Assembly (NCBI GenBank): GCA_963644855.1
Contig: CAVIQL010000004.1
Location: 1 to 64,000 of the forward strand
DNA from: UBA6398 sp963644855
GTDB taxonomy: Bacteria > Bacteroidota > Bacteroidia > Bacteroidales > Bacteroidaceae
Direction: 5' to 3'
DNA: 64,000 bases
Part shown: positions 44,925-52,199 of the stretch, one piece after another
Numbering within the stretch: the stretch's first letter is position 1
Layout of the letters: the number at the start of each line of letters is the position of its first letter
Program-made: the position numbers and the translations under genes
The notes under the pieces: model-generated
What the model was told of the DNA's origin: nothing
Seen by the model: the letters and a program-made list of their open reading frames with translations, nothing else
Database searches by the model: none

Positions 44925-45020
44925 CATAGGAAAACTAATGTCTGACCTTTTTTAAAAAAGGTCAGACATTGTTTAAAAAATATCGGACATTATTTTTACA
45001 ATATCCCATATCGTTTTTCG
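44925..45020. repeat. 21-bp-period array K with a perfect 34-bp palindrome
   Basis: Cores AATGTCTGACCTT (44937), AAGGTCAGACATT (44958), AATATCGGACATT (44979) and AATATCCCATATC (45000) are joined by TTTTAAAA, GTTTAAAA, ATTTTTAC and GTTTTTCG. Cores one and two are exact reverse complements, and with their linker they make a 34-base palindrome with no loop (44937-44970). The array sits in the 304-base divergent gap before the fimbrillin-like gene. Confidence 0.92.
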
Positions 45021-45102
45021 CTATATTTTTCTGCCTGCAAAAAACTTGGAACATTCCCCAAAAATATTGTACTGGTTTTACATTCAAAGCAAGATTGTTT
45101 GA

Positions 45103-45110
45103 TAACTTTG
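45103..45110 (+). promoter_or_regulatory. -7 element for the fimbrillin-like gene
   Basis: TAACTTTG, 19 bases before the start codon. Confidence 0.55.
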
Positions 45111-45129
45111 CCCAGAAAATCTATTTATA

Positions 45130-46557
45130 ATGAAGAATTTTGTTTTTGCAATAATTACATTGGCGCTGACTGGCTTCATCTGCTCGTGCAGCAGCGATGA
45201 CAATGGTAACAAACAGAGCGGAAAAGACAAGACAAAGACTGCCTTTGTATCGGTGAGCGTGAGAAACAACGCTGCAGGCGACCATGAACTTGCAACGGGC
45301 GATGTGCTCTATGTCTACAACGGCAACGTGGGCAGCAAAGGCGCTGTGTCGGTGCTCAAATATACCGACAGCGGGAAATTCGAGGGGAATCTGGTTTATT
45401 CTGCCACAGACGATGCGCTCAATGCCTATATCAAATTCAACAACACCCCCAAAGTGGTAGTCGACACGGCGGCGCGTACAATCAACATTGACTATGAAAA
45501 CCAAAACGGCACAGAGAGCGATGCCGCTGCGCGAGACTATGGCGTGAGCACTGCATACACAGCAAAGGACTTCCTAGGAAATTCAACCACCAGCCTGCAA
45601 TTCCGCACAGTTTCGGCAATGCTGCGAATCAACAAGCCCACCGACGTAAAGACCAAAGGCTATCGTCTCACTTCATACGGCAACAACTTGCAGACAAAAG
45701 CCACCGCAATTGAAAACATCATGTATTTCATGCCCGCAACATCGACCTCGATGAAAACCAATAGCACAGTCGACACCAAAGAAGGCAAGATAGTTTGCAC
45801 GGCAACTGACAAAACGGGCGACTATATCGCATTTTTTGCACAAGGAGCCGCCGACCCTACACTCGAAGTGGAATACACCACCGCCGGCGGGGCAAACGTG
45901 ATTGAAAACATAGCTTTGCAGGGGCAAACCACCCAAGAAGATTCCTACGGAATGATGAACGCTACATTCAAAGCCGGCAATTACTACAACGTAAAGCCCA
46001 CCGGAAGCGTGAGTATAGGCGACTTTTTGTGCGACGACTCGTTTAAAGCAAAAGCCATAGTATACGACATCGAAAACATCGACATCGAAAACCACCACAC
46101 GGCACGCGCAATGGCTGTAAGCGATTGCAGCGCTGGCGAAACTATGGAATGGAGCACCACAAGCGTATTGCCTAGTTCTATGTCGAAATATGTAACAACC
46201 AATGTCATGACCGACTTGCGCGGCTACGAATTTACAGCGCAATACAACGGCAACACCTACTACAAAGCCCTGAATGCCGCCGTGGGAAACGCAGCAAAAC
46301 TATCTGGTTGCAGCAGTTGGTATCTTCCGTCGGCGGGAGAATGGCAAAACTTCTGGAACAACCTCGGCGGATTGCGCAAGATAAACAAAAAACTCCGCCA
46401 GGCAGGAGCACAAGAATTGAACGGAGTGAAATATTGGACGGCTACACTGCGCTCACTCACCGAGCCTTGCGCCGTGATAGCTGAAAACAACACACTATCA
46501 ACAATTCCGCAACCGCTGCAATCAAAACTCGCAGTGAGAGCATCAGTAGCCTTTTAA
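45130..46557 (+). CDS. fimbrillin-like lipoprotein with C-terminal lectin-like region
   Basis: A 475-residue lipoprotein (signal, lipobox GFICSC). The first about 300 residues resemble Mfa/fimbrillin-type proteins of Bacteroidota: a low-complexity N-terminus, then domain-like beta strands (LQFRTVSAMLRINKPTDVKT, ASFKAGNYY-like AGNYYNVKPTG). The final about 130 residues (SSWYLPSAGEWQNFWNN, GVKYWTATLRS) match the Fib_succ/DUF1566-type fold that often ends such proteins. It is probably a surface pilus subunit or tip adhesin. No partner pilus genes are adjacent, so it looks like an orphan. Confidence 0.72.
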   Translation: MKNFVFAIITLALTGFICSCSSDDNGNKQSGKDKTKTAFVSVSVRNNAAGDHELATGDVLYVYNGNVGSKGAVSVLKYTDSGKFEGNLVYSATDDALNAYIKFNNTPKVVVDTAARTINIDYENQNGTESDAAARDYGVSTAYTAKDFLGNSTTSLQFRTVSAMLRINKPTDVKTKGYRLTSYGNNLQTKATAIENIMYFMPATSTSMKTNSTVDTKEGKIVCTATDKTGDYIAFFAQGAADPTLEVEYTTAGGANVIENIALQGQTTQEDSYGMMNATFKAGNYYNVKPTGSVSIGDFLCDDSFKAKAIVYDIENIDIENHHTARAMAVSDCSAGETMEWSTTSVLPSSMSKYVTTNVMTDLRGYEFTAQYNGNTYYKALNAAVGNAAKLSGCSSWYLPSAGEWQNFWNNLGGLRKINKKLRQAGAQELNGVKYWTATLRSLTEPCAVIAENNTLSTIPQPLQSKLAVRASVAF

Positions 46558-46614
46558 TTCAAAACCAACTACTACAATTCTATATACCTCTTGCAAAGAA
46601 ATGAATTATATTGT

Positions 46615-46622
46615 AACTTTGC
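46615..46622 (+). promoter_or_regulatory. -7 element for the DUF4199-GT2 group
   Basis: TAACTTTG, 27 bases before the DUF4199 start codon. Confidence 0.55.
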
Positions 46623-46648
46623 AGATTGTATAACAAAAACGAGCAGCA

Positions 46649-47227
46649 ATGGATCCAAGACAAATTCAGCCAAGCCCTTTCAAGCAAACAAACGCCTTTG
46701 CCATGAACTATGCGCTTCCCTATGGATTTTATTGGATTTTTGGAATGCTTTGTTTTGTTTGCTCGCCCAACCAAACGCTTTTCTCGCTTGCATTCTACTT
46801 TGTATTTGCCTCCACGCCAATCATTGGTTACAAACTACTCTGTAGATTTCGCGACAGAGTGTGTGGGGGAGCAATAACATTCTCACGAGGCTATCTGTTT
46901 ACCCTACTCGTTTATTTCTACGCCGCTCTTATTTTAGCAGCAGCTGTATATGTCTATTTTCAATTCTTCGACAACGGCACGTTTATCGACAATTATTTAC
47001 AAGCCCTCGATAGTCCCGAAGTGAAACAGGCATTTCAGCAAGAAAGCATGAAGCAACTTGTAAACGGAGCAGGATTGAAAGATTTGAAAAGCGCACTCGA
47101 AGCAATGCAGTCGGTATCACCGGTGGTGTATGCGGCAAACATTCTCGATTTGAACATATTTCTCGGACTTCTTCTCTCAGTTCCAACAGCCCTGCTCGCA
47201 ATGCGCCGAAACGAAAACATACAATAA
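46649..47227 (+). CDS. DUF4199 family membrane protein
   Basis: A 192-residue inner-membrane protein with four hydrophobic segments: two near the N-terminus (about 27-70), one near 85-110 and one near the C-terminus. An amphipathic region (QALDSPEVKQAFQQESMKQL) lies between the last two. This is the usual plan for DUF4199. In Bacteroidota it is nearly always followed by a GT2 glycosyltransferase, as here (5-base gap), suggesting a shared role in lipid-linked sugar synthesis. The biochemical role is unknown. Confidence 0.85.
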   Translation: MDPRQIQPSPFKQTNAFAMNYALPYGFYWIFGMLCFVCSPNQTLFSLAFYFVFASTPIIGYKLLCRFRDRVCGGAITFSRGYLFTLLVYFYAALILAAAVYVYFQFFDNGTFIDNYLQALDSPEVKQAFQQESMKQLVNGAGLKDLKSALEAMQSVSPVVYAANILDLNIFLGLLLSVPTALLAMRRNENIQ

Positions 47228-47232
47228 AAAAC

Positions 47233-48186
47233 ATGGACGTATCTTTAGTAATTCCATTATACAACGAAGAAGAAAGTTTAAAGGAACTTTATCTCTGGAT
47301 TGTGAAAGTGGCAAAAGCCAACTCGCTTACATACGAAATAATATTTGTAAACGACGGAAGCACAGACCACTCTTGGAGTGTGATAGAAGTACTCTCTGCC
47401 ATAGATTCCAATGTACACGGCATAAAATTCCGTCGCAACTACGGCAAGAGCGCAGCCCTTTACTGCGGTTTCAAGAAAGCGCAAGGCGATGTGGTGATTA
47501 CAATGGACGCCGACCTGCAAGATTCTCCCGACGAGATACCCGAATTGCGCAGAATGATAATCGAAGACGGCTACGACCTTGTTTCCGGTTACAAAAAGAA
47601 ACGCTACGACCCGCTTTCCAAAACAATTCCTACCAAACTCTTCAATGCCACCGCGAGAAAAGTAAGCGGTATAAAAAATCTGCACGATTTCAACTGCGGA
47701 CTGAAAGCCTATCGCCGCGATGTGATTAAGAATATCGAAGTTTACGGCGAAATGCACCGATATATACCATATCTTGCAAAAAACGCCGGCTTTGACAAAA
47801 TCGGAGAAAAGGTTGTGCATCATCAAGCACGCAAATTCGGACACACAAAGTTCGGCGGACTCAATCGTTTCTTCAATGGTTATCTCGATTTGCTGAGCCT
47901 TTGGTTTCTCACAAGCTTCGGGCGCAAGCCAATGCACGTCTTTGGTTTTCTTGGATCCCTTATGTTTTTCATAGGATTTGTTGCAATTGTAATCGTTGGC
48001 GCAAACAAAATCTACGCTTTGTGCAATCACATTCCTGCACATTTGGTTACAGATTCTCCATACTTCTATATTGCGTTGACAATGATGCTTCTCGGCACGC
48101 AATTATTCCTCGCCGGATTTTTGGGAGAACTTGTCAGTCGAAACGCATCGGCACGCAATGACTACAAGATAGAAAAAGAAATATAA
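47233..48186 (+). CDS. GT2 glycosyltransferase, DPM1/GtrB-like
   Basis: A 317-residue membrane glycosyltransferase. The catalytic domain starts VSLVIPLYNEEESLKELYL and has VNDGSTDHSW and the metal motif VITMDADLQDSPDEIPE. Two C-terminal hydrophobic segments (about 230-260 and 275-300) anchor it, as in polyprenyl-phosphate sugar synthases such as GtrB. It probably makes a polyprenyl-phosphate-linked sugar for envelope glycans. DUF4199 precedes it, and the DUF6452 gene follows after 19 bases. Confidence 0.9.
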   Translation: MDVSLVIPLYNEEESLKELYLWIVKVAKANSLTYEIIFVNDGSTDHSWSVIEVLSAIDSNVHGIKFRRNYGKSAALYCGFKKAQGDVVITMDADLQDSPDEIPELRRMIIEDGYDLVSGYKKKRYDPLSKTIPTKLFNATARKVSGIKNLHDFNCGLKAYRRDVIKNIEVYGEMHRYIPYLAKNAGFDKIGEKVVHHQARKFGHTKFGGLNRFFNGYLDLLSLWFLTSFGRKPMHVFGFLGSLMFFIGFVAIVIVGANKIYALCNHIPAHLVTDSPYFYIALTMMLLGTQLFLAGFLGELVSRNASARNDYKIEKEI

Positions 48187-48205
48187 AACATACCGCACCG
48201 TATAG

Positions 48206-48733
48206 ATGCAAAGCCATATCCGAAAAATCACGTCTGCACATCTGCTGCTGTATATCTGTATTGCCGTAAACGCTATCTGCTTTGCGGCATGCAGCAACAT
48301 AGACTGTCCGCTCAGCAACACGGTTTCGGCAAAATATACCTTTTACAATTCCTCAACCAAGGCTTCGGCTGTGATTAAGGATACTCTCACTGTGAAAGCG
48401 ATGGGAACTGATACGATTTTATACAACCTTGGAGTAAATCTTTCAGAACTTAATTTGCCTGTAAGTTACAACCATAGTGCCGACACATTGCTTTTCTGTG
48501 TTTCAAATAGCGGTGAAATAAGAACGGATACGCTTGTCGTTTCCCACACAAACGAGGCACATTTTGAATCGATTGATTGCAGTCCGGCAATGTTTCACAA
48601 AATAACCACGGCAAAGGTTATTCGCGGCGCGGGTTCTACAAAAGTAACGCAAATAGACAGTGTTGCTGTCAATAATTCCAAAGTAAATTATAATGTTGTC
48701 GAGAATATTAAAGTTTACGTTACTCTTCCTTAG
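48206..48733 (+). CDS. DUF6452-like exported protein
   Basis: A 175-residue protein with an N-terminal hydrophobic signal ending in AICFAACSNIDC, a likely lipoprotein site. The mature part is predicted beta-rich (SAKYTFYNSSTKASAVIKDT, TITTAKVIRG-like KITTAKVIRGAGS) and ends VVENIKVYVTLP. The length and C-terminus match the DUF6452 family of Bacteroidota. Its end overlaps the start of the DUF6048 gene by 41 bases; these two families are usually neighbours. Function unknown, probably envelope-related. Confidence 0.75.
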   Translation: MQSHIRKITSAHLLLYICIAVNAICFAACSNIDCPLSNTVSAKYTFYNSSTKASAVIKDTLTVKAMGTDTILYNLGVNLSELNLPVSYNHSADTLLFCVSNSGEIRTDTLVVSHTNEAHFESIDCSPAMFHKITTAKVIRGAGSTKVTQIDSVAVNNSKVNYNVVENIKVYVTLP

Positions 48734-49415
48734 CGCGATGCCTTTGGGGGTTAACGCGCAGCGGGATTCTGCAGTTGTTGTGCCGCAGAAAGTGCGCGGG
48801 GTACAATATTCTCCGCAAGATATAGCAGACTCGCAAGACAAAGAGTTGCCTTTTCTTGCCGGTTTCTCTGTTTCGGGCAATTTGGCTGGGGCTTTTCTCG
48901 CAGCGATATCCTCTTATGGTGAGTTTGAAGGGGCTGTAAGGGCAAACATACGCGGCACTTATTTTCCGATAATAGAGTTGGGACTCGGCGTTTGCGACCA
49001 TACCGATAGCGGAACGGATTTGCACTACAAGACAAACTCTCCTTTTTTCCGCATAGGCGTTGACTACAATATTTTGAACGACAAAACTTCGGGCAACAGG
49101 GTTTTCGGTGGGGCAAGACTGGCTTATTCCACATTCAAATACGACATAAGCGGTCCCGATCTCAAAGATCCTTATTGGAATACCACTACTCCTTATAATT
49201 TCAAAGGTCTTAGTGGAAATCAACTTTGGCTTGAATTGGTCTTTGGCGTAGAAACAAAAATCTGGAGCATATTTCATTTAGGTTGGAGCGCACGCTATAA
49301 AAACCGCATCGCAGGAAAATCAGACAGCATAGGCGAACCGTGGTATGTGCCCGGATTTGGAAAATACGGAACGACGGTTATCGGCGGAACATTCAACTTA
49401 ATTTTTGATATCTAA
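48693..49415 (+). CDS. DUF6048-like outer-membrane-type protein
   Basis: A 240-residue exported protein, signal peptide at residues 1-23 (LSAMPLGVNAQRD). It has an alternating beta pattern: GFSVSGNLAGAFLAAISSYG, GVDYNILNDKT, ARLAYSTFKYDIS and a C-terminus ending NLIFDI, which fits a small beta-barrel of the DUF6048 family. It starts inside the DUF6452 gene in another frame, so translation is coupled. The pair may form an outer-membrane assembly with the lipoprotein as partner; that is inference. Confidence 0.75.
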   Translation: MLSRILKFTLLFLSAMPLGVNAQRDSAVVVPQKVRGVQYSPQDIADSQDKELPFLAGFSVSGNLAGAFLAAISSYGEFEGAVRANIRGTYFPIIELGLGVCDHTDSGTDLHYKTNSPFFRIGVDYNILNDKTSGNRVFGGARLAYSTFKYDISGPDLKDPYWNTTTPYNFKGLSGNQLWLELVFGVETKIWSIFHLGWSARYKNRIAGKSDSIGEPWYVPGFGKYGTTVIGGTFNLIFDI

Positions 49416-49439
49416 CATTTTAATTTTCTTTTTACCAAG

Positions 49440-50000
49440 ATGAGTGTTGTTGAAAGCATACTTCTTTCGCTCGCTCTCGCAATGGATTGTTTCAGCATTG
49501 CGTTTACGTGCGGCATAATTGAGAAACGTTTCCACGCCACGCAAGCTATTTTGATGGCAGTGCTCTTTGGCGCGTTCCAATCCTTGATGCCGCTTATCGG
49601 CTGGGGCATCTCGGGGGTGTTTTATAGTTATATCGAAGAGTTTGCGCCGATTGTTGCTTTTGCTTTGTTGGTTTTCATTGGAGGCAAAATGATTTGGGAA
49701 AGCATCAAAAGCAACGAAGAACATCCGTTTAACCCCAATCGTTTGTCGACATTGCTTTATTTGTCTGTGGCAACAAGCATCGACGCCCTTGCAATAGGCA
49801 TCACATTTACCTGCATGGGTATGGAAAAGATAGAAGATATTGTTGTGCCGCTATTAATAATTGGTGCCGGGTCGTTCTTGCTTTCAATCATCGGCAAAAC
49901 CATTGGTGCGTTTGCGGGTAAGCGTTTTGATTTCAATGCAGAGCTTTTCGGAGGTATAATATTGGTATTGTTGGGAGTGAAGACCCTCATTCTCGGATAA
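49440..50000 (+). CDS. mntP: manganese efflux pump
   Basis: A 186-residue inner-membrane protein with six hydrophobic segments. The two MntP repeats carry the conserved acidic motifs LALAMDCFSIAF (near residue 16) and SVATSIDALAIGI (near residue 118). It exports Mn(II). No Mn riboswitch or regulator site is visible upstream; the gene follows the DUF6048 gene by 24 bases and precedes apbE by 12 bases. Family assignment is strong. Confidence 0.92.
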   Translation: MSVVESILLSLALAMDCFSIAFTCGIIEKRFHATQAILMAVLFGAFQSLMPLIGWGISGVFYSYIEEFAPIVAFALLVFIGGKMIWESIKSNEEHPFNPNRLSTLLYLSVATSIDALAIGITFTCMGMEKIEDIVVPLLIIGAGSFLLSIIGKTIGAFAGKRFDFNAELFGGIILVLLGVKTLILG

Positions 50001-50012
50001 AAAACAGGATAG

Positions 50013-51041
50013 ATGAAAAAAAGAAGCCTTGGTATTTTAAAGTTATTGTTTCTCGTTGCGTTGATAATTGGAAGTGTGGTAATCGTATCCCGCCACAACA
50101 ATATAAAATACGTAACAGACGAGGGCAATGTGTTTGGAACTTACTATCATATCACATATTCCTATTCCCATAGCATACAGCAGGATATCGACAAGCGTCT
50201 TGCGATGGTCGATGCCTCGCTTTCCCCGTTCAACAAGCGTAGCATTATAACCGCTGTCAATCAAAACCGCGACGTTAGGGTTGATAGTATGTTTCGTTAC
50301 GTTTTCAATTTGGCTCACGAGGTTTCCAGCAACACCAACGGAGCGTTTGACATCACCGTTGCGCCGCTTGTAAATCTTTGGGGCTTTGGCTTTGAGAAAA
50401 AAGACAGTGTAAATTCGGAGCAGGTGCAGAAGTTGTTGCAAACTGTGGGATTTCGCAAAGTCAGTCTCTCGCAGAGCGGAAGAGTGATGAAGCAAAATCC
50501 TGCCACACAACTTGATTGCAGCGCCATTGCCAAAGGTTATGGTTGCGATGCGGTAGCAGGTTTGTTTGATGAGCTTGGAATCGAAAACTATCTCATAGAA
50601 ATCGGTGGCGAAATTGTAGCTAAGGGCGAGAATTCCAAGCATGAAAAATGGAACATCGGTATAAATCGTCCCGTAGACGACAGTTTGATGGTCGACAACA
50701 AGATTGCCGCTGTTTTAGAACTGACAGATTGTGGTTTGGCTACGAGCGGAAACTATCGCAGGTTTTATTACAAAAACGGCAAACGCTATGCCCACACCAT
50801 CGACCCGCGCACTGGCTACCCGGTGCAGCACACGCTGCTTTCGTCAACGGTTATAGCCAAAAACTGCGCCACTGCCGACGCTTATGCAACGGCTTTCATG
50901 GTGCTCGGCATTGACTCTGCGAAAATTGTGCTTGCAAACCACCCGGAACTCGAGGCTTATTTTATTTACTCCAACGAGAAAGGTGGTTACGGAGTTTGGA
51001 TTTCGCCCAAATTGTCGGAGCGCGTGGCGCGTAAAAATTAG
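50013..51041 (+). CDS. apbE: FAD:protein FMN transferase
   Basis: Covalently attaches FMN to Thr or Ser of flavoproteins such as NqrB/C and RnfG. It is 342 residues long, with an N-terminal hydrophobic anchor and no lipobox, so it faces the periplasm. Family marks are NTNGAFDITVAPLVNLWGFG, LDCSAIAKGYGCDAVA, IEIGGEIVAKG, TSGNYRRFYYKNGKRYAHTI and DPRTGYPVQH, including the Mg-binding region near the end. Targets are not encoded nearby. It sits between mntP and a Crp/Fnr regulator, with a gap of 8 bases to the latter. Confidence 0.93.
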   Translation: MKKRSLGILKLLFLVALIIGSVVIVSRHNNIKYVTDEGNVFGTYYHITYSYSHSIQQDIDKRLAMVDASLSPFNKRSIITAVNQNRDVRVDSMFRYVFNLAHEVSSNTNGAFDITVAPLVNLWGFGFEKKDSVNSEQVQKLLQTVGFRKVSLSQSGRVMKQNPATQLDCSAIAKGYGCDAVAGLFDELGIENYLIEIGGEIVAKGENSKHEKWNIGINRPVDDSLMVDNKIAAVLELTDCGLATSGNYRRFYYKNGKRYAHTIDPRTGYPVQHTLLSSTVIAKNCATADAYATAFMVLGIDSAKIVLANHPELEAYFIYSNEKGGYGVWISPKLSERVARKN

Positions 51042-51049
51042 ATGCCGCA

Positions 51050-51727
51050 ATGAAAAGGCTCAACTACGAACAGCTATCGTCTCTTCCGCTTTTTTTCGGA
51101 ATGGACGGTGCCACGTTGGTGAGCATTTGCGAAGCCATCAATCCCGTGATTGCGCCGATGCGCAAGGGGAGTGTGATACTCAATGCCGGCGAAAGTTGCC
51201 GCTCCCTCGTGTTTCTTCTTGAAGGAGAACTGGAATCGTCAACAACATTCGGCAATTCAAAGTTCTTGCTCACCGAAACCGTGCGCGCCGTAACGCTTGT
51301 GGAACCCCAATGTATGTTTGGACTCCACACCACATACACCCGAAATTATATTGCATCAGGCAGCGGTTACTACTTGCGCCTACCCAAAACGGTAGTGGTG
51401 CACAAAATGATGGAAAACGAGGTTTTCCGTTTCAATTTCATAAATCTTCTAAGTTCTCAGGTGCAGGAAACCACACGCCGCCTGCGTCATATTTCGGGCA
51501 ATAGCATAGAAAAGCGCATGGCAGAGCTTTTTGCACGACAAATGCTGAAACTTTCGGGCCACAAAGTCATAAGATGCAAAATGACCGACTTGGCAGAATG
51601 TTTGTGTGAAACCAGATTGAATGTTTCACACACCCTGCGCAACCTCGAAAACCGCAACTTATTAAAATCCACCCGTGGCGCAATCGAAATACCAGCCTTC
51701 GAGAAATTCCTTGCCAAGGTAGAATAG
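51050..51727 (+). CDS. Crp/Fnr family transcriptional regulator
   Basis: A 225-residue regulator. The N-terminal cyclic-nucleotide-binding-type beta-roll (about 20-120; LNAGESCRSLVFLLEGELES) is followed by a helical dimer interface and a winged-helix DNA-binding domain with KMTDLAECLCETRLNVSHTLRN. The ligand is not obvious: there is no Fnr-type set of N-terminal cysteines, and the cAMP-contact residues are not clearly conserved. It is the last gene before array L. It may respond to redox or metabolic state, but the context does not say. Confidence 0.87.
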   Translation: MKRLNYEQLSSLPLFFGMDGATLVSICEAINPVIAPMRKGSVILNAGESCRSLVFLLEGELESSTTFGNSKFLLTETVRAVTLVEPQCMFGLHTTYTRNYIASGSGYYLRLPKTVVVHKMMENEVFRFNFINLLSSQVQETTRRLRHISGNSIEKRMAELFARQMLKLSGHKVIRCKMTDLAECLCETRLNVSHTLRNLENRNLLKSTRGAIEIPAFEKFLAKVE

Positions 51728-51765
51728 TCCTTTTTCCGCCTCTAATTTTCCCCTTCCATACATAG

Positions 51766-51942
51766 GGAAAAAAACACACGGCATATCGCAAAAACAATAA
51801 CCGATATTTTTTAAATAATATCCGACCTTTTTTAAATAATATCAGACATTGTTTTAACGACATGGGACATCGTAAAAACGAGGTCCAACCTAACTTAAAA
51901 TCCATGGCTTGGAAATTAAATTATAAGCCTTGGAATTTTGCA
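51766..51942. repeat. eight-unit 21-bp-period array L (direct copy of array M)
   Basis: GCAAAAAC (51788) then cores AATAACCGATATT, AATATCCGACCTT, AATATCAGACATT, GACATGGGACATC, GAGGTCCAACCTA, TCCATGGCTTGGA and TATAAGCCTTGGA start at 51796, 51817, 51838, 51859, 51880, 51901 and 51922. Linkers are TTTTAAAT, TTTTAAAT, GTTTTAAC, GTAAAAAC, ACTTAAAA, AATTAAAT and ATTTTGCA. All starts fall on one 21-bp lattice. Array M, 2.6 kb on, is a direct copy. This is the clearest array. Confidence 0.95.
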
Positions 51943-52057
51943 ATATGCAGTGTAACTTTTAGCATATCCCCAAAACATTTTCCTATATCCCGAGAAAAAA
52001 AAGTTTCACAAAGGCAAAAAAAAATAAGCATACCACTCTGCAACCACTTGTTATAGC

Positions 52058-52065
52058 TATCTTTG
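52058..52065 (+). promoter_or_regulatory. -7 element for the three-repeat protein
   Basis: TATCTTTG, 134 bases before the chosen ATG at 52200, leaving a long leader. The gap between array L and the gene shows nothing else. Confidence 0.45.
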
Positions 52066-52199
52066 CAGTTGAATTTAACGTTTCCGCTCCAAAGCGCGAA
52101 CTAAAACAAAAATAGACTATCGGTCGACAACAATAAACATTTAATCAATCATTCTTCCGGCGACAGAGTTTGCCAAAGGAAGAAAAATATCAATTATTT

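Noticed and set aside
52170..52199. TTG start of the three-repeat protein
   Set aside because: It would add ten residues before a normal signal peptide.
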